DNA from: Sphingopyxis macrogoltabida
GTDB taxonomy: Bacteria > Pseudomonadota > Alphaproteobacteria > Sphingomonadales > Sphingomonadaceae
Length of the DNA stretch: 64,000 nt
NCBI RefSeq assembly: GCF_001314325.1
Contig: NZ_CP009429.1
Span: 3,410,501 to 3,474,500 of the forward strand
Direction: 5' to 3'
Below the pieces are notes generated by a model. The model was not told the origin of the DNA, made no database searches, and saw nothing but the letters and a program-made list of their open reading frames with translations. The position numbers and the translations under genes were made by a program. Below, in pieces: positions 45,001 to 51,608 of the stretch; the stretch's first letter is position 1; each line of letters opens with the position of its first letter.

Positions 45001-46178
45001 CGCTGCTGACGGTGAACGGCGCCGTCACGGGGCGGACGATGTCGCTCGCATCGGCCGATATCGCGATCGCCAGTGCCGGCCGCGTCGGCACTGGCACGAC
45101 CGAAAGCCTCGAACTCCGCAATATCGATAACCGGGTGCAGACCTTCATCGGCGGCACCGGGACGCAGAACGGCTATCATATCGACAGCGACGAGCTGACG
45201 CGCGTCTATGGCACCGATATCCGCATCTTCGCGCCCGCGGTCGACCGGTCGGGCGGGCGCTTCATCGGCACCCTGCCGCCCGATGTGGTGATCGACGATT
45301 TCACGATGACCGCAGGATCGTCGACCTCGAACCTCGGCACGAACGGATCGCTGACGATCGCCACCCCGGGGACGGCGCGCGTCGTCGGCGATGTCGCGTT
45401 GACCGGTATGGGCGACAACAACGCCCTCAACATCTTCGCCGACCAGTCGCTCGAAATCATTCTGGGCGAGGCGTCGATCCGCCTTTCGGGGAGCAGCAGC
45501 AGCGCGCCCGCCGGGCGGTTGAACCTCGCCTCCGAAGACGTGATCGTCGCGACGCTCGCGGCGATCGACGATGTCGCGGCGGCCGGCAGCACCGACGCGA
45601 TCGAGGACCGGCTGGCGCAGAACGATGGCATTACCAGCGACGAGGGCGCGCTCTTCGCGGGCGGCATCAATGTGGGGGTCAGCGGCGGCTTCTATGTCCA
45701 GAACAGCGGCGGCAGCGACTTCGGCGAACGTCGCGGCCTGACCTTCGGCGCACTCGGCCTCAACGTCGATACCGCGGGTACGGACACGCGGATCGTGATC
45801 AACGGCGTCCATCTCGGCCCGTCGGGACAGGTCACCGGGCTCGACACGATCCCCCTGCTGACGATCAACGGCATCGCGAGCGGCCAGGCCCCCACCGACG
45901 CCTTTGACCAGCGTTCGCGCTTCAACGGCTGCCTGATCGCCAACACCGGCGCCTGCCTCACCATACCCGAGCCCGAATATCACAACAGCTTCCCGGTGCA
46001 GGATGTCATCGAGGAAGAGGTCGACGACGACGGCGACGACGGTATCACGCTGCCGCAATCGCTGATCACGATGCGCGACCTCGACCCGCTGACCGGCGAG
46101 CCGCTGCTCGACGATCCGGTGACCGGCGCGGGCAACGACGATCTGTGGACGCCGGCCACCGACACGCAGCAGCCCTGA
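36024..46178 (+). CDS. TpsA giant exoprotein (filamentous hemagglutinin-like adhesin)
   Basis: About 3,384 residues. I place the start at the ATG at 36024 (GAGG nine bases before); ATG 36015 and GTG 35997 are alternatives. A long signal peptide ends at GGPALAQG. The TPS secretion domain follows (ADNNLEFYGTGQYTVLNRF, GNIWFYNAGGILVGGSATFN), where the usual NPNGI is replaced by NAGGI. Residues ~470-1480 are glycine-rich beta-helix repeats (GNGGDGGTGLGGTATV type); ~1500-3050 are FhaB-like AGDD(I/L)TV repeats including a long duplication. The C-terminus has paired Cys and an acidic tail. It is expected at the cell surface as a beta-helical adhesin or secreted filament. It is by far the largest gene here. 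Confidence 0.93.
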   Translation: MRAISTPSPVRHGKRHLLESCAIVAGMAALAYGGPALAQGVAGTGQVVAGPGLSGATISPPAPLGPTAPPNTTQVTTTGPQTIINWTPTDTSTDTALGAIDFLPADNNLEFYGTGQYTVLNRFIGPASAARQIGINGTVNGYIGSPFASGGNTQGGNIWFYNAGGILVGGSATFNVGSLLLTANNIDTADGLFGPGGEIRFRGVAGTSEVQIAQGATVNALTVGNPGGSYVALVAPRIVQRGRVRTDGSTAYVAAEQADISINNGLFDINVTVGAADGDVITHSGVTTGPAHQQGDTDQNRIYMVAIPKNDAVTMLVSGQIGYEDALSAQVDPDGAVRLSAGYNIVDGEFAAAPVATGTANITVNDTLFLSDVVAHASGAFTGRPLSEIPPPIFDTPDFAHVGRISVQGNATFIGDESTTITVDTNRFVGATGDLIIQTGAAGGVPGAVNVNVDGGQISASNLSILADGAVDAATGDSRGGTAALTVSNGGSASAVGTVTVSANGIAGRDTAGAGGDGTGGTATITVTGSNLATGVASRVAGNTIVAAANGVGGGLEDGGSGIFTASDQGGSGTGGNVTISVQDGASLTATDGSVTASASGSGQIGNIQSGNGTGGAARIEVAGADSVFDTPTTTIDAFGAGGGSISDIVIGTIPSQGGGSGRGGSATLSIAGDATTAINPGATSLNVTGSGGGAVGAENVAGGNAVGGTATVEASGLVAVTFPSLTVTADGFSGGASSPSLLTGQSGNATGGTINVTADNGATLTVDANVQLFAAGIVAFSENLGSGLGGNVTVSAEDAGTIDVAGGIGIDVSGGGFGTSISESGGSGTGGRVNLLAARSGVLTASRYDVVASGLTANVRGTGGPAQGGFVNIEATAGGSIAATDVSLGTIIDASALSGVSADGSVAGGGTIQITAGGGSIDFNATTTLQASGVSGGATNAGSSTTGNGGFIQIQVLDDPTGPSSIAFDTLQGGADGLTAVDVESAPGFEQSAGDGQGGTMAISVAGGTFTANSINVTADGYGGGVGTASGTGRGGTASYTQTGGTVTVGDMAISASGFGGFAPDVSGQGLGGNATIDLLGGTLTGGDIVAMAVGIGGAGAMGNDFDPAGAIPSGSGGEGQGGTATITVDGATVDASTLAAYATGSGGTGGVFVASSFGDPPGNGGDGGTGLGGTATVTVATGTVTAAGILADAAGIGGEGGTVFASSSSGVPVGTGVGGNGGEGRGGNATIDFTDAATVTGDITSSAAGIGGSGGGGFSGGNGGLAIGGLAQAIVTGFDAGTLAVTVDASAVGGNGADGSNGTGGRGGDARGGTARIEATGAGASATVGQANFVTDGVGGNGGNGGIPFGATPDVAPRGGDGGTGEGGALEVVASGGATVLLGPDTSGTVALGSRGTGGNAGNGSAAAFLDGSQGGDGGNGGGAIGGTVHLLASGGTITSNGVPVDIAVDGTAGVSGSGGAGTGTGADGASGSSNGTTGGRVSFEAFSNPGEAGQISLGATTIAANGDSAGRIEMRAEGTIAMTSLSAEALGLAPPTNLDTDTASTGIFMSVYGDTGAITTTGAMSLNTGSSIGVYAQAAGTVAAGGDLTMQAADEIDIRHDFRTGTAPTIAAGGAMSINAAVSIRAQTGSLLSAGTSLLLNAFASNGGINVDGIEAGTSTLILSQNVARVGSSTSGDDLTINSFLIDVGSANAGDDISIIGNNLTLGTLTTDGSGLDSEIDGSNIFLQSAAATTVTHAEADNDFTAVVGSFQTGLNSIITGGDIIVNSPGAVDLGNSTAGGFVSVNGQSIAFNAIDAGSTVFLTATGTVPGAAGIGGVSIDAGDNISLNATEIGITGTVASGGSIVANGSAGAVAIDTANADDTIFIEATGDITGAYNGFRGVSLNAGGDIAGSASATGFESSSSGTPIAASVFVDAGGDVTLTSGNAAGMYGVNAGGSATLTGVSAGEDLLVRAGTTASLTNLTAGDDLTVQAPGTITAAGLLTTGTGPDNQSIDYSTGFDVITSSPDGSNIVLTSTGGNVAANSANAFDNLTVTAAGTLSSTGLLQSGLVTSLTGNLVNLTAVTAGTDIGVNSASAASATGALAAGHDVTVVAAANVNIAELDAGDDVSVNAGGTARIGAAYSYGSGLDNEGNGSNIGITAGGALILAGIVQSAGNVTLQGPSVSTAAIDAAGDVAVTATAGSIVANGDISGFRITLDAAGNISHAANSRIDADFTLRLDADGNIRVGTASSGDDMFLTAGGTITGGALTSDRNILLFADQAVNLTGDASAGLALRIEGSAVDLGDIAVDAAELGITATSGGVQSTGAINANGPVTVVGAGAVSMTGDMITRSVINISGASVTVGNVTGSDSISLIASDGAVNSTGTLDAGRNIFISTTDGGSFNRMVAGDDIAINGSGDIDIAFMNATGDNPDGEEIGSNVGINLTAGNVFVAHGEAADDYVVNATSFRTGLNSIIAGGNIDITTVGASDLGNSTAGGSITVAAQSIAFNTLDAGATINLTANGTAAGAEGIDGATVIAGSDINMNGNSIAITDSVTGAANFFAIGSGGAVAVARADVTGTISIFANGNLTGTYVAGNNIFLDSAANITASANANGGNLFVDAAGNATLTDSGAASMFGVNAGQAASITGGTAGEDLLVIAGTTANLSNVTVGDDVTVRANGAITAQGVRTTGAGTDNRALSFSPASGFTISSGEGTSATDGADIVMASASGAINAGGLSAGDDILLTAATALTLNGATTLGLGITGGDSSIRTQSASAVLGGLAAASDVVVDASGAIAVNSPSTAGRDVIINAASANIAILTNPAGDPVDTLAAGRDLSIQTAGAIAGGSVSAGRDLTLSAGSTIDIARASTAAGGSLTLDAAAGITAASLGGGGATSLTSADGAIVVGNLASAGPVSAIGDSVAIDGAGNLIFSQLQAAGGNARVTTGGNLAITAGTVSGEARLSAGGNLAVTRLDAGDAILASNGTMTLGNVTADETLAATAQSLLTVNGAVTGRTMSLASADIAIASAGRVGTGTTESLELRNIDNRVQTFIGGTGTQNGYHIDSDELTRVYGTDIRIFAPAVDRSGGRFIGTLPPDVVIDDFTMTAGSSTSNLGTNGSLTIATPGTARVVGDVALTGMGDNNALNIFADQSLEIILGEASIRLSGSSSSAPAGRLNLASEDVIVATLAAIDDVAAAGSTDAIEDRLAQNDGITSDEGALFAGGINVGVSGGFYVQNSGGSDFGERRGLTFGALGLNVDTAGTDTRIVINGVHLGPSGQVTGLDTIPLLTINGIASGQAPTDAFDQRSRFNGCLIANTGACLTIPEPEYHNSFPVQDVIEEEVDDDGDDGITLPQSLITMRDLDPLTGEPLLDDPVTGAGNDDLWTPATDTQQP
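37440..40480 (+). repeat. Glycine-rich repeat segment inside the TpsA gene
   Basis: The coded protein consists of irregular 15-40-residue units around GGxGxGGTATIxVxG, with runs of GGC codons, resembling the appearance of PE_PGRS or RTX-like beta-solenoids. There is no DNA-level tandem identity, so the repeats are old and diverged. Confidence 0.75.
41220..42075 (+). repeat. Long internal duplication in TpsA, unit 1
   Basis: About 285 codons starting near HAEADNDFTAVVGSFQTGL and passing through DLGNSTAGGFVSVNGQSIAFN, GMYGVNAGGSATL, AGEDLLVRAGTTASL to SSPDGSNIVL. The same succession of motifs recurs in unit 2; at the start of the unit the offset is exactly 2,100 bases (e.g. CGGGCTCAACTCGATCAT at 41291 and 43391). 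Confidence 0.85.
43310..44165 (+). repeat. Long internal duplication in TpsA, unit 2
   Basis: Counterpart of unit 1: HGEAADDYVVNATSFRTGL, DLGNSTAGGSITVAAQSIAFN, SMFGVNAGQAASI, AGEDLLVIAGTTANL, then TSATDGADIVMAS. Identity is high in the first ~120 bases (2,100-base offset) and then drifts with small in-frame indels. Confidence 0.85.
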
Positions 46179-46212
46179 GCCTTTCGGTTGACGGACCGCC
46201 TCGGCGCGAGGC

Positions 46213-47691
46213 ATGGGCGACGGCATGACCGACGCCCCTGCCCCCGCGCCCTTGCGGCTGTTCAACAGCCTGACGCGCAGCCTGGAACCATTCCAGCCCG
46301 TCCACCCCGGCGAGGCGCGGGTCTATTCGTGCGGGCCTACGGTCTATAATTATCAGCATATCGGCAATATGCGCGCCTATGTCTTTGCCGACACATTGGG
46401 CCGTACGCTGTCGTTCAAGGGCTATGCGCTGCGCCACATCATCAACATCACCGACGTCGGCCACCTGACCTCGGATGCCGATGCCGGCGACGATAAGATG
46501 GAGAAGGCTGCGGCGCAGCAGGGCAAGACGGCGTGGGACATCGCCGCCTTTTACACCGCCGAATTCAAGCGCGACCTCGACTGGCTGAACGTCCGCAACC
46601 CTGCGAAATGGACCGTCGCGACCGATTATGTCCCGCGGATGATCGAGTTCGCGAAGCGTATCGCCGATACCCATTGCTACGAACTCGACAGCGGCCTCTA
46701 TTTCGACGTCTCGACCGTCGCCGATTACGGCCGCCTCGCGCGCGCGGTGACCGACGAGGGCGAGGGGCGGATCGAGGAAGTGGACGGCAAGCGCCATTCC
46801 GCCGACTTCGCGATCTGGCGCAAGACGCCGGCCGGCGAGACGCGCCAGATGGAATGGGATTCGCCGTGGGGCCGCGGTGCGCCGGGCTGGCATCTCGAAT
46901 GCTCGGTCATGGGCGAGGCCGAACTCGGCATGCCGTTCGATATCCACACCGGCGGCATCGATCACCGCGAAATCCACCACCCGAACGAAATCGCGCAGAA
47001 TCAGGCCTATCGCGGCCGCGGCAGTCTGGACTGCGCCGAACATTCGGGCGCGCGCCTCTGGATGCACAATAATTTCCTGATCGACCGCGGCGGCAAGATG
47101 TCGAAGTCGACGGGCGAGTTCCTGCGACTCCAACTGCTCGTGGACCGCGGCTACTCACCCCTCGCCTATCGCCTGATGTGCCTGCAGGCGCATTATCGCG
47201 GCGAACTGGAATTCTCCTGGGAAGGGCTCGGCGCGGCGCTGACGCGGCTCAAGCGGCTGGTCATGGCAGCGGCTACGGTTCGCGAGGCCGACGGCGCCGC
47301 AATAACCGACCGCCGTCTCGCTGACCTGCTCGAAAAATTCGACGCCGCCATGTCGGACGACCTGGGCACCGCAGTCGCGCTCACGCTGCTCGAAGAAGCG
47401 GCGGCGATGAAGAAGATCGACGCCGGGCAAAAGCGGGCGACGCTGGCCGCGATGGATGCGGTGCTCGGCCTCGGCGTGCTGACGCTCGAACGCACCGACC
47501 TGCGCATCCGTCCGAAATCGGCGACGATCGCCGAAGCAGAGATCGAAGCCATTCTCGCGCGCCGCAAGGAAGCCCGCGCCGCCAAGGATTTCGCGGCGTC
47601 GGACGCGCTGCGCGACGAACTCATCGCCGCGGGGGTCGAGGTGATGGACGGCGACCCACTCGGCTGGGACTGGCGGCTCGAAGCCAATTAG
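46213..47691 (+). CDS. cysS: Cysteinyl-tRNA synthetase
   Basis: 492 residues; ATG codons at 46213 and 46225 are both possible starts. Class I signatures: YNYQHIGNMRAY (HIGH-like) and GGKMSKSTGEF (KMSKS). The zinc-site residues typical of CysRS are visible: Cys in VYSCGPTVYN, Cys in HLECSVMG, His/Glu in HTGGIDHREIHHPNE. A DALR-type C-terminal anticodon-binding helical domain ends with FAASDALRDELIAAGVEVMDG. It charges tRNA-Cys with cysteine; an essential gene unrelated to the adhesin gene in front. Confidence 0.98.
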   Translation: MGDGMTDAPAPAPLRLFNSLTRSLEPFQPVHPGEARVYSCGPTVYNYQHIGNMRAYVFADTLGRTLSFKGYALRHIINITDVGHLTSDADAGDDKMEKAAAQQGKTAWDIAAFYTAEFKRDLDWLNVRNPAKWTVATDYVPRMIEFAKRIADTHCYELDSGLYFDVSTVADYGRLARAVTDEGEGRIEEVDGKRHSADFAIWRKTPAGETRQMEWDSPWGRGAPGWHLECSVMGEAELGMPFDIHTGGIDHREIHHPNEIAQNQAYRGRGSLDCAEHSGARLWMHNNFLIDRGGKMSKSTGEFLRLQLLVDRGYSPLAYRLMCLQAHYRGELEFSWEGLGAALTRLKRLVMAAATVREADGAAITDRRLADLLEKFDAAMSDDLGTAVALTLLEEAAAMKKIDAGQKRATLAAMDAVLGLGVLTLERTDLRIRPKSATIAEAEIEAILARRKEARAAKDFAASDALRDELIAAGVEVMDGDPLGWDWRLEAN

Positions 47692-47729
47692 AGGCTTGTT
47701 CCGCCTTCACGGGCTGCTAGCCTCGTTGC

Positions 47730-48086
47730 ATGTCGCAACTCATCTGCTGGCTCCTCGTCGGACTTGTCCACCTGATTCCGGCGCTGGCCTTGTTCCGGCC
47801 GGCGCTGATCACGCGGCTCTATGGCGTCCAGCCCGACAGTCCGGTCTTCGTACTGATGCATCACCGCGCGGCGCTGTTCTTTGCCGTGCTCGTCGCGTGC
47901 GTCTGGGCGGCCTTCGATCCCGGCGGGCGAAAGCTGGCAACGCTGCTCGCCGCGGTGTCGATGCTGAGCTTCCTGTTGCTCTACCAATCATATGGACGCC
48001 CGGCACAGCTCGGCACCATCGCGCTCGTCGATCTTGTCGGCCTCATCCCGCTCGCATGGGCAGGCTGGCACGCGTTTCAGCAGTAG
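47730..48086 (+). CDS. Small four-helix membrane protein of unknown function
   Basis: 118 residues, almost entirely hydrophobic, with four predicted helices (LICWLLVGLVHLIPALALF, HRAALFFAVLVACVWAAF, LATLLAAVSMLSFLLLYQ, LGTIALVDLVGLIPLAWAG). The loop LYGVQPDSPVFVLMHHRA between helices 1 and 2 contains a His pair. I do not recognise a characterised family. It precedes the 2-hydroxyacid dehydrogenase by eight bases, so they may be co-transcribed. Confidence 0.75.
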   Translation: MSQLICWLLVGLVHLIPALALFRPALITRLYGVQPDSPVFVLMHHRAALFFAVLVACVWAAFDPGGRKLATLLAAVSMLSFLLLYQSYGRPAQLGTIALVDLVGLIPLAWAGWHAFQQ

Positions 48087-48093
48087 GAAAACC

Positions 48094-49038
48094 ATGACCA
48101 AGACCATCACCGTCCTCTCGGGCCTGATCCGGCCGCTCGTCGAAAACCGCCTGCCCGACTGGGTCGAACCGCGCTTTTTCCAATCGAAGGAAGAGGCGCT
48201 CGAACTCGCGCCGGAGGCCGAAATCGGCTGGTTCGACATGTACGACAAGAAGGATATGGTGGCGGCGATCGGCGCGGCGACCAGGCTCAAATGGCTGAAT
48301 TCCATCTATGCCGGGGTCGACGGCATGCCGCTCGACCTGCTCCGCGAACGCGGGACGGTGGTCACCAACGGCGCCGGGATCAACGCGATCACCATCGCCG
48401 AATATGTCGTGATGGGCATGCTGACCGTCGCCAAGGGCTATCGCGACGTCGTCCGCGCGCAGGAGCGCCGCGAATGGCTGATCGACTCGCCGGGCAAGGT
48501 CGAACTCTTCGGCTCGAAGGCATTGCTCCTCGGCTATGGCGCGATCGGCAAGCTGATCGAAGAACGGCTGCAGGCGTTCGCGGTCGAAGTCACCGTCGTC
48601 CGCCGTTCGCCGGGTGAGAACACGCTCGGCCCCGACCAGTGGCGCGCTAGGCTCGGCGATTTCGACTGGGTGATCCTCGCGGTCCCCGCAACGCCCGAGA
48701 CCGACGGCATGATCGGCGCCGCCGAACTTACGGCGATGAAGCCCAGCGCAACCCTCATCAACATCGCGCGCGGCAGCGTCGTCGATCAGCAAGCGCTGGT
48801 TGCCGCACTCGACGCGAGGCAGATCGCATCGGCCTTCCTCGACGTCACCACCCCCGAACCGCTGCCCGCCGACGATCCGCTGTGGAGCCTCGACAATGCC
48901 CACATCACGATGCACCTGTCGGGCCGCGCACAGGACAAGATGTTCATCCGCGCGGCGCAGCGCTTCCATGAAAATCTGACGCGCTGGGAGAAAGGCGAGC
49001 CGCTCGAACCGCGCGTCGATCTAACATTGGGCTATTGA
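48094..49038 (+). CDS. D-2-hydroxyacid dehydrogenase family protein
   Basis: 314 residues from the ATG at 48094 (AGGAAAACC upstream). The NAD-binding loop is LLGYGAIGKLIEERL, and the active-site Arg lies in INIARGSVVDQQAL. The catalytic Glu (TTPEPLPADDPLW) and His (HITMHLSGRA) regions are present, although the usual SPH is replaced by TMH. These enzymes reduce 2-keto acids or oxidise D-2-hydroxyacids with NAD(P)H; the substrate is unknown. The 3' end overlaps the convergent gene by seven bases. Confidence 0.9.
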   Translation: MTKTITVLSGLIRPLVENRLPDWVEPRFFQSKEEALELAPEAEIGWFDMYDKKDMVAAIGAATRLKWLNSIYAGVDGMPLDLLRERGTVVTNGAGINAITIAEYVVMGMLTVAKGYRDVVRAQERREWLIDSPGKVELFGSKALLLGYGAIGKLIEERLQAFAVEVTVVRRSPGENTLGPDQWRARLGDFDWVILAVPATPETDGMIGAAELTAMKPSATLINIARGSVVDQQALVAALDARQIASAFLDVTTPEPLPADDPLWSLDNAHITMHLSGRAQDKMFIRAAQRFHENLTRWEKGEPLEPRVDLTLGY

Positions 49039-49589
49039 TCCGCCGCCACGCTGCGGAACAATAATGCCGCGGCGCCCCACATCAGCACAAAGACGACGGT
49101 AACCGGCAACACCGCGCGGTCGGCACCGTACGCGACCACGCCGACGACGAGTTGGGCCAACGCAGCCGCCGCCATAGCGCGGGCCAGCCCTGCCGCTCGC
49201 GCGCCCGCGCCGACCGCCCCCGCGATCGCAACGAGCAGGACGCCGCCAAACATCAGATTGGCCGGATTGCCCTCGTCGCCGATGATCCCGACCGCGCCGT
49301 TGATCCAGACGAGCAGGAAACCCGCGAGAAGCGCAATGCCTGTACCAAGTCGGTAGGCAATCCTGTCGCTGCTGTGCACCGCGACTTCGAGCACACCGCC
49401 GACAATGGCGAACATCACCCCCGCGAAGATGAAATCGCCGGCACTCCAGTCGACCGCGTCGGTGAACTGCATCGCGACGAACGGCAGCAGCAGCAAGAAG
49501 GCTGCCATCCCCCAGCCGACGATCCGCCAACCGCGCCAATACATCGCGCGCTCGATGAACGTCCTGGCCATTGCCTCCATATTCGTCAT
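49032..49589 (-). CDS. Hypothetical membrane protein, divergent from a winged-helix regulator
   Basis: 185 residues with GGAGG eight bases before the ATG. Six hydrophobic segments are visible (WGMAAFLLLLPFVAMQF, FIFAGVMFAIVGGVLEVAV, LGTGIALLAGFLLVWINGAVG, LMFGGVLLVAIAGAVGAG, and two at the C-terminus). No family was identified. It is transcribed divergently from the CadC-like regulator with 88 bp between the starts, which suggests that regulator may control it. Confidence 0.7.
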   Translation of the reverse strand: MTNMEAMARTFIERAMYWRGWRIVGWGMAAFLLLLPFVAMQFTDAVDWSAGDFIFAGVMFAIVGGVLEVAVHSSDRIAYRLGTGIALLAGFLLVWINGAVGIIGDEGNPANLMFGGVLLVAIAGAVGAGARAAGLARAMAAAALAQLVVGVVAYGADRAVLPVTVVFVLMWGAAALLFRSVAADQ

Positions 49590-49677
49590 TGTCTTGCCTC
49601 CATTCCTGTGTGAGGCCTGCTGCCTGCCCCGGACGCGGGGCGAGCGGCATGAGCAAAATATGAGATTTGGCTGAAAA

Positions 49678-50721
49678 ATGACCGTGGAAAGCTATCGCTT
49701 CGATGCCTTTCTGTTCGAGCCCGGCGACCGGCGTCTGCTGAAAGGCGGCAGCCCGGTCGATCTTAACGCCCGCTATCTCGACGCGCTCGCGTTGCTCGTG
49801 CGCGAGCAGGGGCGGATGGTACCCAAGGATCGCTTCATGGCCGAGGTCTGGCATGGTGTGCCGGTGACCGACGAGGCACTGACCCAATGCATCCGGACGT
49901 TGCGCCGCTTGCTCGGCGACGATGCGACACGGCCGACCTTTATCGAAACGGTTCCCAAGCACGGCTATCGGTTTATCGCGGCGGTCGAAACCGCCGTGGC
50001 GCCTTCCACGTCGCCGGCGGCGGCGCCCCGCATCCACGATATTCTGCTAACCGGCGGTGCGGGTACGGCCGGCGCGGCGCTCGCCGGCGCGATCGGCGGG
50101 CTGCTCTATGGTCTGGTTGCAGCGGCCCAGCCATCAGCGACAGGCGGCAACGCCCTCTCGGTGCTGCTGGTGCTGCTCGCGCTGACCACGACGCTGGCGG
50201 CGGTCGGCGGCGCCGGCGTATCCTTCGGTATCGCCACTGCGCACTACGCCCGGACGCGGCGTGACATGTGGACGATCGCTGGCGGCGCGGCGGGCGGTTT
50301 TATGGTCGGGGCGATCGCCAAGCTGATCGGGCTCGATGCGTTCAGCCTGCTGCTGGGACAAAGCCCAGGCGATTTTACCGGCGCGGCCGAAGGCGCCCTG
50401 CTCGGCGGGACCGTCGGGATCGCCCTTTGGGCTGCCCGGCGAGGCGCACCTTGGCCGTTCGCAAGGCGCACCGCGCTCGCCGCGCTCGTTGGTGCGGCCG
50501 GCGGCGCGACGATCAGCCTGTTGGGAGGGCGGCTGTTCGGCGGCAGCCTCGCGCTGCTCGAACGCCGCTTCCCCGGCTCGCGCCTCGATCTCGATGCGAT
50601 CGGCGCGCTCTTTGGCGAGCGCGGCATCGGAACGGCAGGCGAGCTGGCCACGGCCATGCTGGAGGCGGCGCTATTCGCCGCGTGCATCGCCGGCGCCATG
50701 ATTGCGGCCGAAAAGAATTAA
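49678..50721 (+). CDS. Membrane-linked winged-helix regulator (CadC/OmpR-type DNA-binding domain)
   Basis: 347 residues. Residues 1-102 are an OmpR/PhoB-type winged helix without a receiver domain: YRFDAFLFEPGDRRLLKGG, LTQCIRTLRRLLGDDA, TFIETVPKHGYRFIAAV. After a short linker come several Gly/Ala-rich membrane segments (GAGTAGAALAGAIGGLLYGLV, LSVLLVLLALTTTLAAVGG and others to the end). The layout resembles CadC/ToxR-like one-component regulators, except that the membrane part has many helices and no periplasmic sensor. It is divergent from a membrane protein gene and converges with the phosphodiesterase gene, overlapping it by four bases. Confidence 0.85.
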   Translation: MTVESYRFDAFLFEPGDRRLLKGGSPVDLNARYLDALALLVREQGRMVPKDRFMAEVWHGVPVTDEALTQCIRTLRRLLGDDATRPTFIETVPKHGYRFIAAVETAVAPSTSPAAAPRIHDILLTGGAGTAGAALAGAIGGLLYGLVAAAQPSATGGNALSVLLVLLALTTTLAAVGGAGVSFGIATAHYARTRRDMWTIAGGAAGGFMVGAIAKLIGLDAFSLLLGQSPGDFTGAAEGALLGGTVGIALWAARRGAPWPFARRTALAALVGAAGGATISLLGGRLFGGSLALLERRFPGSRLDLDAIGALFGERGIGTAGELATAMLEAALFAACIAGAMIAAEKN

Positions 50722-51566
50722 GCCGGTCGCTCGGCCTTCAACTCGCGGACCAGCGGCTGCAGATTGCGGTCATATTTCGCGAGCATCGTGTGTGCGCCGG
50801 CGTGATCGTAGAAGCTCACCAGTTCGCGCCCGTTCCAGCGGTGGAGCGCATAGGCGGGATCCTCGGCGACGATCATCGGGCGGTCGTCGGGGTGGTCCTC
50901 GTCGATCGGCCTGAGGTCGAGCGACACCTGCGGCGCCGTCGATGAGCAAATCGCGATGGTGCGGCCTTCCCATGCGACGGTGACGCTGCGGTGCAGGTGG
51001 CCGCAGATCAGGCCCCGGACCTGCGGGTGGCGCCGCACGACATCGCCGAAGGTCGCGACCCAGGGTTCGTCGGGGTGCGTGTTCATCCACTCGATGCCGC
51101 TCTCGACCGGCGGGTGGTGCATCACGATATAGGTCGGCTTGTTCCCGTCCTTCGCCAGTTCGGTATCAAGCCAAGCGGCGCGGCGCTCGCAAAAGGCGCC
51201 GCCGTGGCGCCCTTCCTCGAGCGTATCGACCGTCACCAGCCGCAATTCGGGCAGCTCGATCGCATATTGGACAAAGCCGTTGCCGTCGTCGAACCCCGGA
51301 AACTGGGCGTGGAAATTGTCGCGCACGTCGTGGTTGCCGACGCTCGGCCACACCGGAAAGGGGCAGCGCGAAAAGGCGGTGGCGAGGCGGCGATAGCTGT
51401 CGGCATCGCCGCGGTCGGTGATGTCTCCCGTGGCGAGCAAAAGATCGGGACGGTTCGGGCCGTCGATCAGCACGTCGAGGACCTCGTCGAGCCGCTTGCG
51501 GTTATATTCCGCCGGATTGTCCGGATCGAAACCGATATGAATATCGGTGATCTGGGCGATCAGCAT
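50718..51566 (-). CDS. Metallophosphoesterase, CpdA-like cyclic nucleotide phosphodiesterase
   Basis: 282 residues from the ATG at 51566 (GGGGACGG in front); a longer upstream reading lacks motifs. The five metallophosphoesterase blocks appear in order: QITDIHIG, LLATGDITDRGD, SVGNHDVRDN, VMHHPPVES and ICGHLHRSVT. Length, spacing and the TDIHIG start match class III phosphodiesterases such as CpdA, which hydrolyse cAMP. It is the last gene of the run that begins with an oxidoreductase carrying two cyclic-nucleotide-binding domains (42-bp gap to the preceding gene), which makes a cyclic nucleotide substrate more credible. Another phosphomonoester or phosphodiester substrate cannot be excluded. 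Confidence 0.87.
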   Translation of the reverse strand: MLIAQITDIHIGFDPDNPAEYNRKRLDEVLDVLIDGPNRPDLLLATGDITDRGDADSYRRLATAFSRCPFPVWPSVGNHDVRDNFHAQFPGFDDGNGFVQYAIELPELRLVTVDTLEEGRHGGAFCERRAAWLDTELAKDGNKPTYIVMHHPPVESGIEWMNTHPDEPWVATFGDVVRRHPQVRGLICGHLHRSVTVAWEGRTIAICSSTAPQVSLDLRPIDEDHPDDRPMIVAEDPAYALHRWNGRELVSFYDHAGAHTMLAKYDRNLQPLVRELKAERPA

Positions 51567-51608
51567 ATCCGTCCCCTGCTCCGGCCGGCTGGTCCGACCG
51601 CCCAATCT

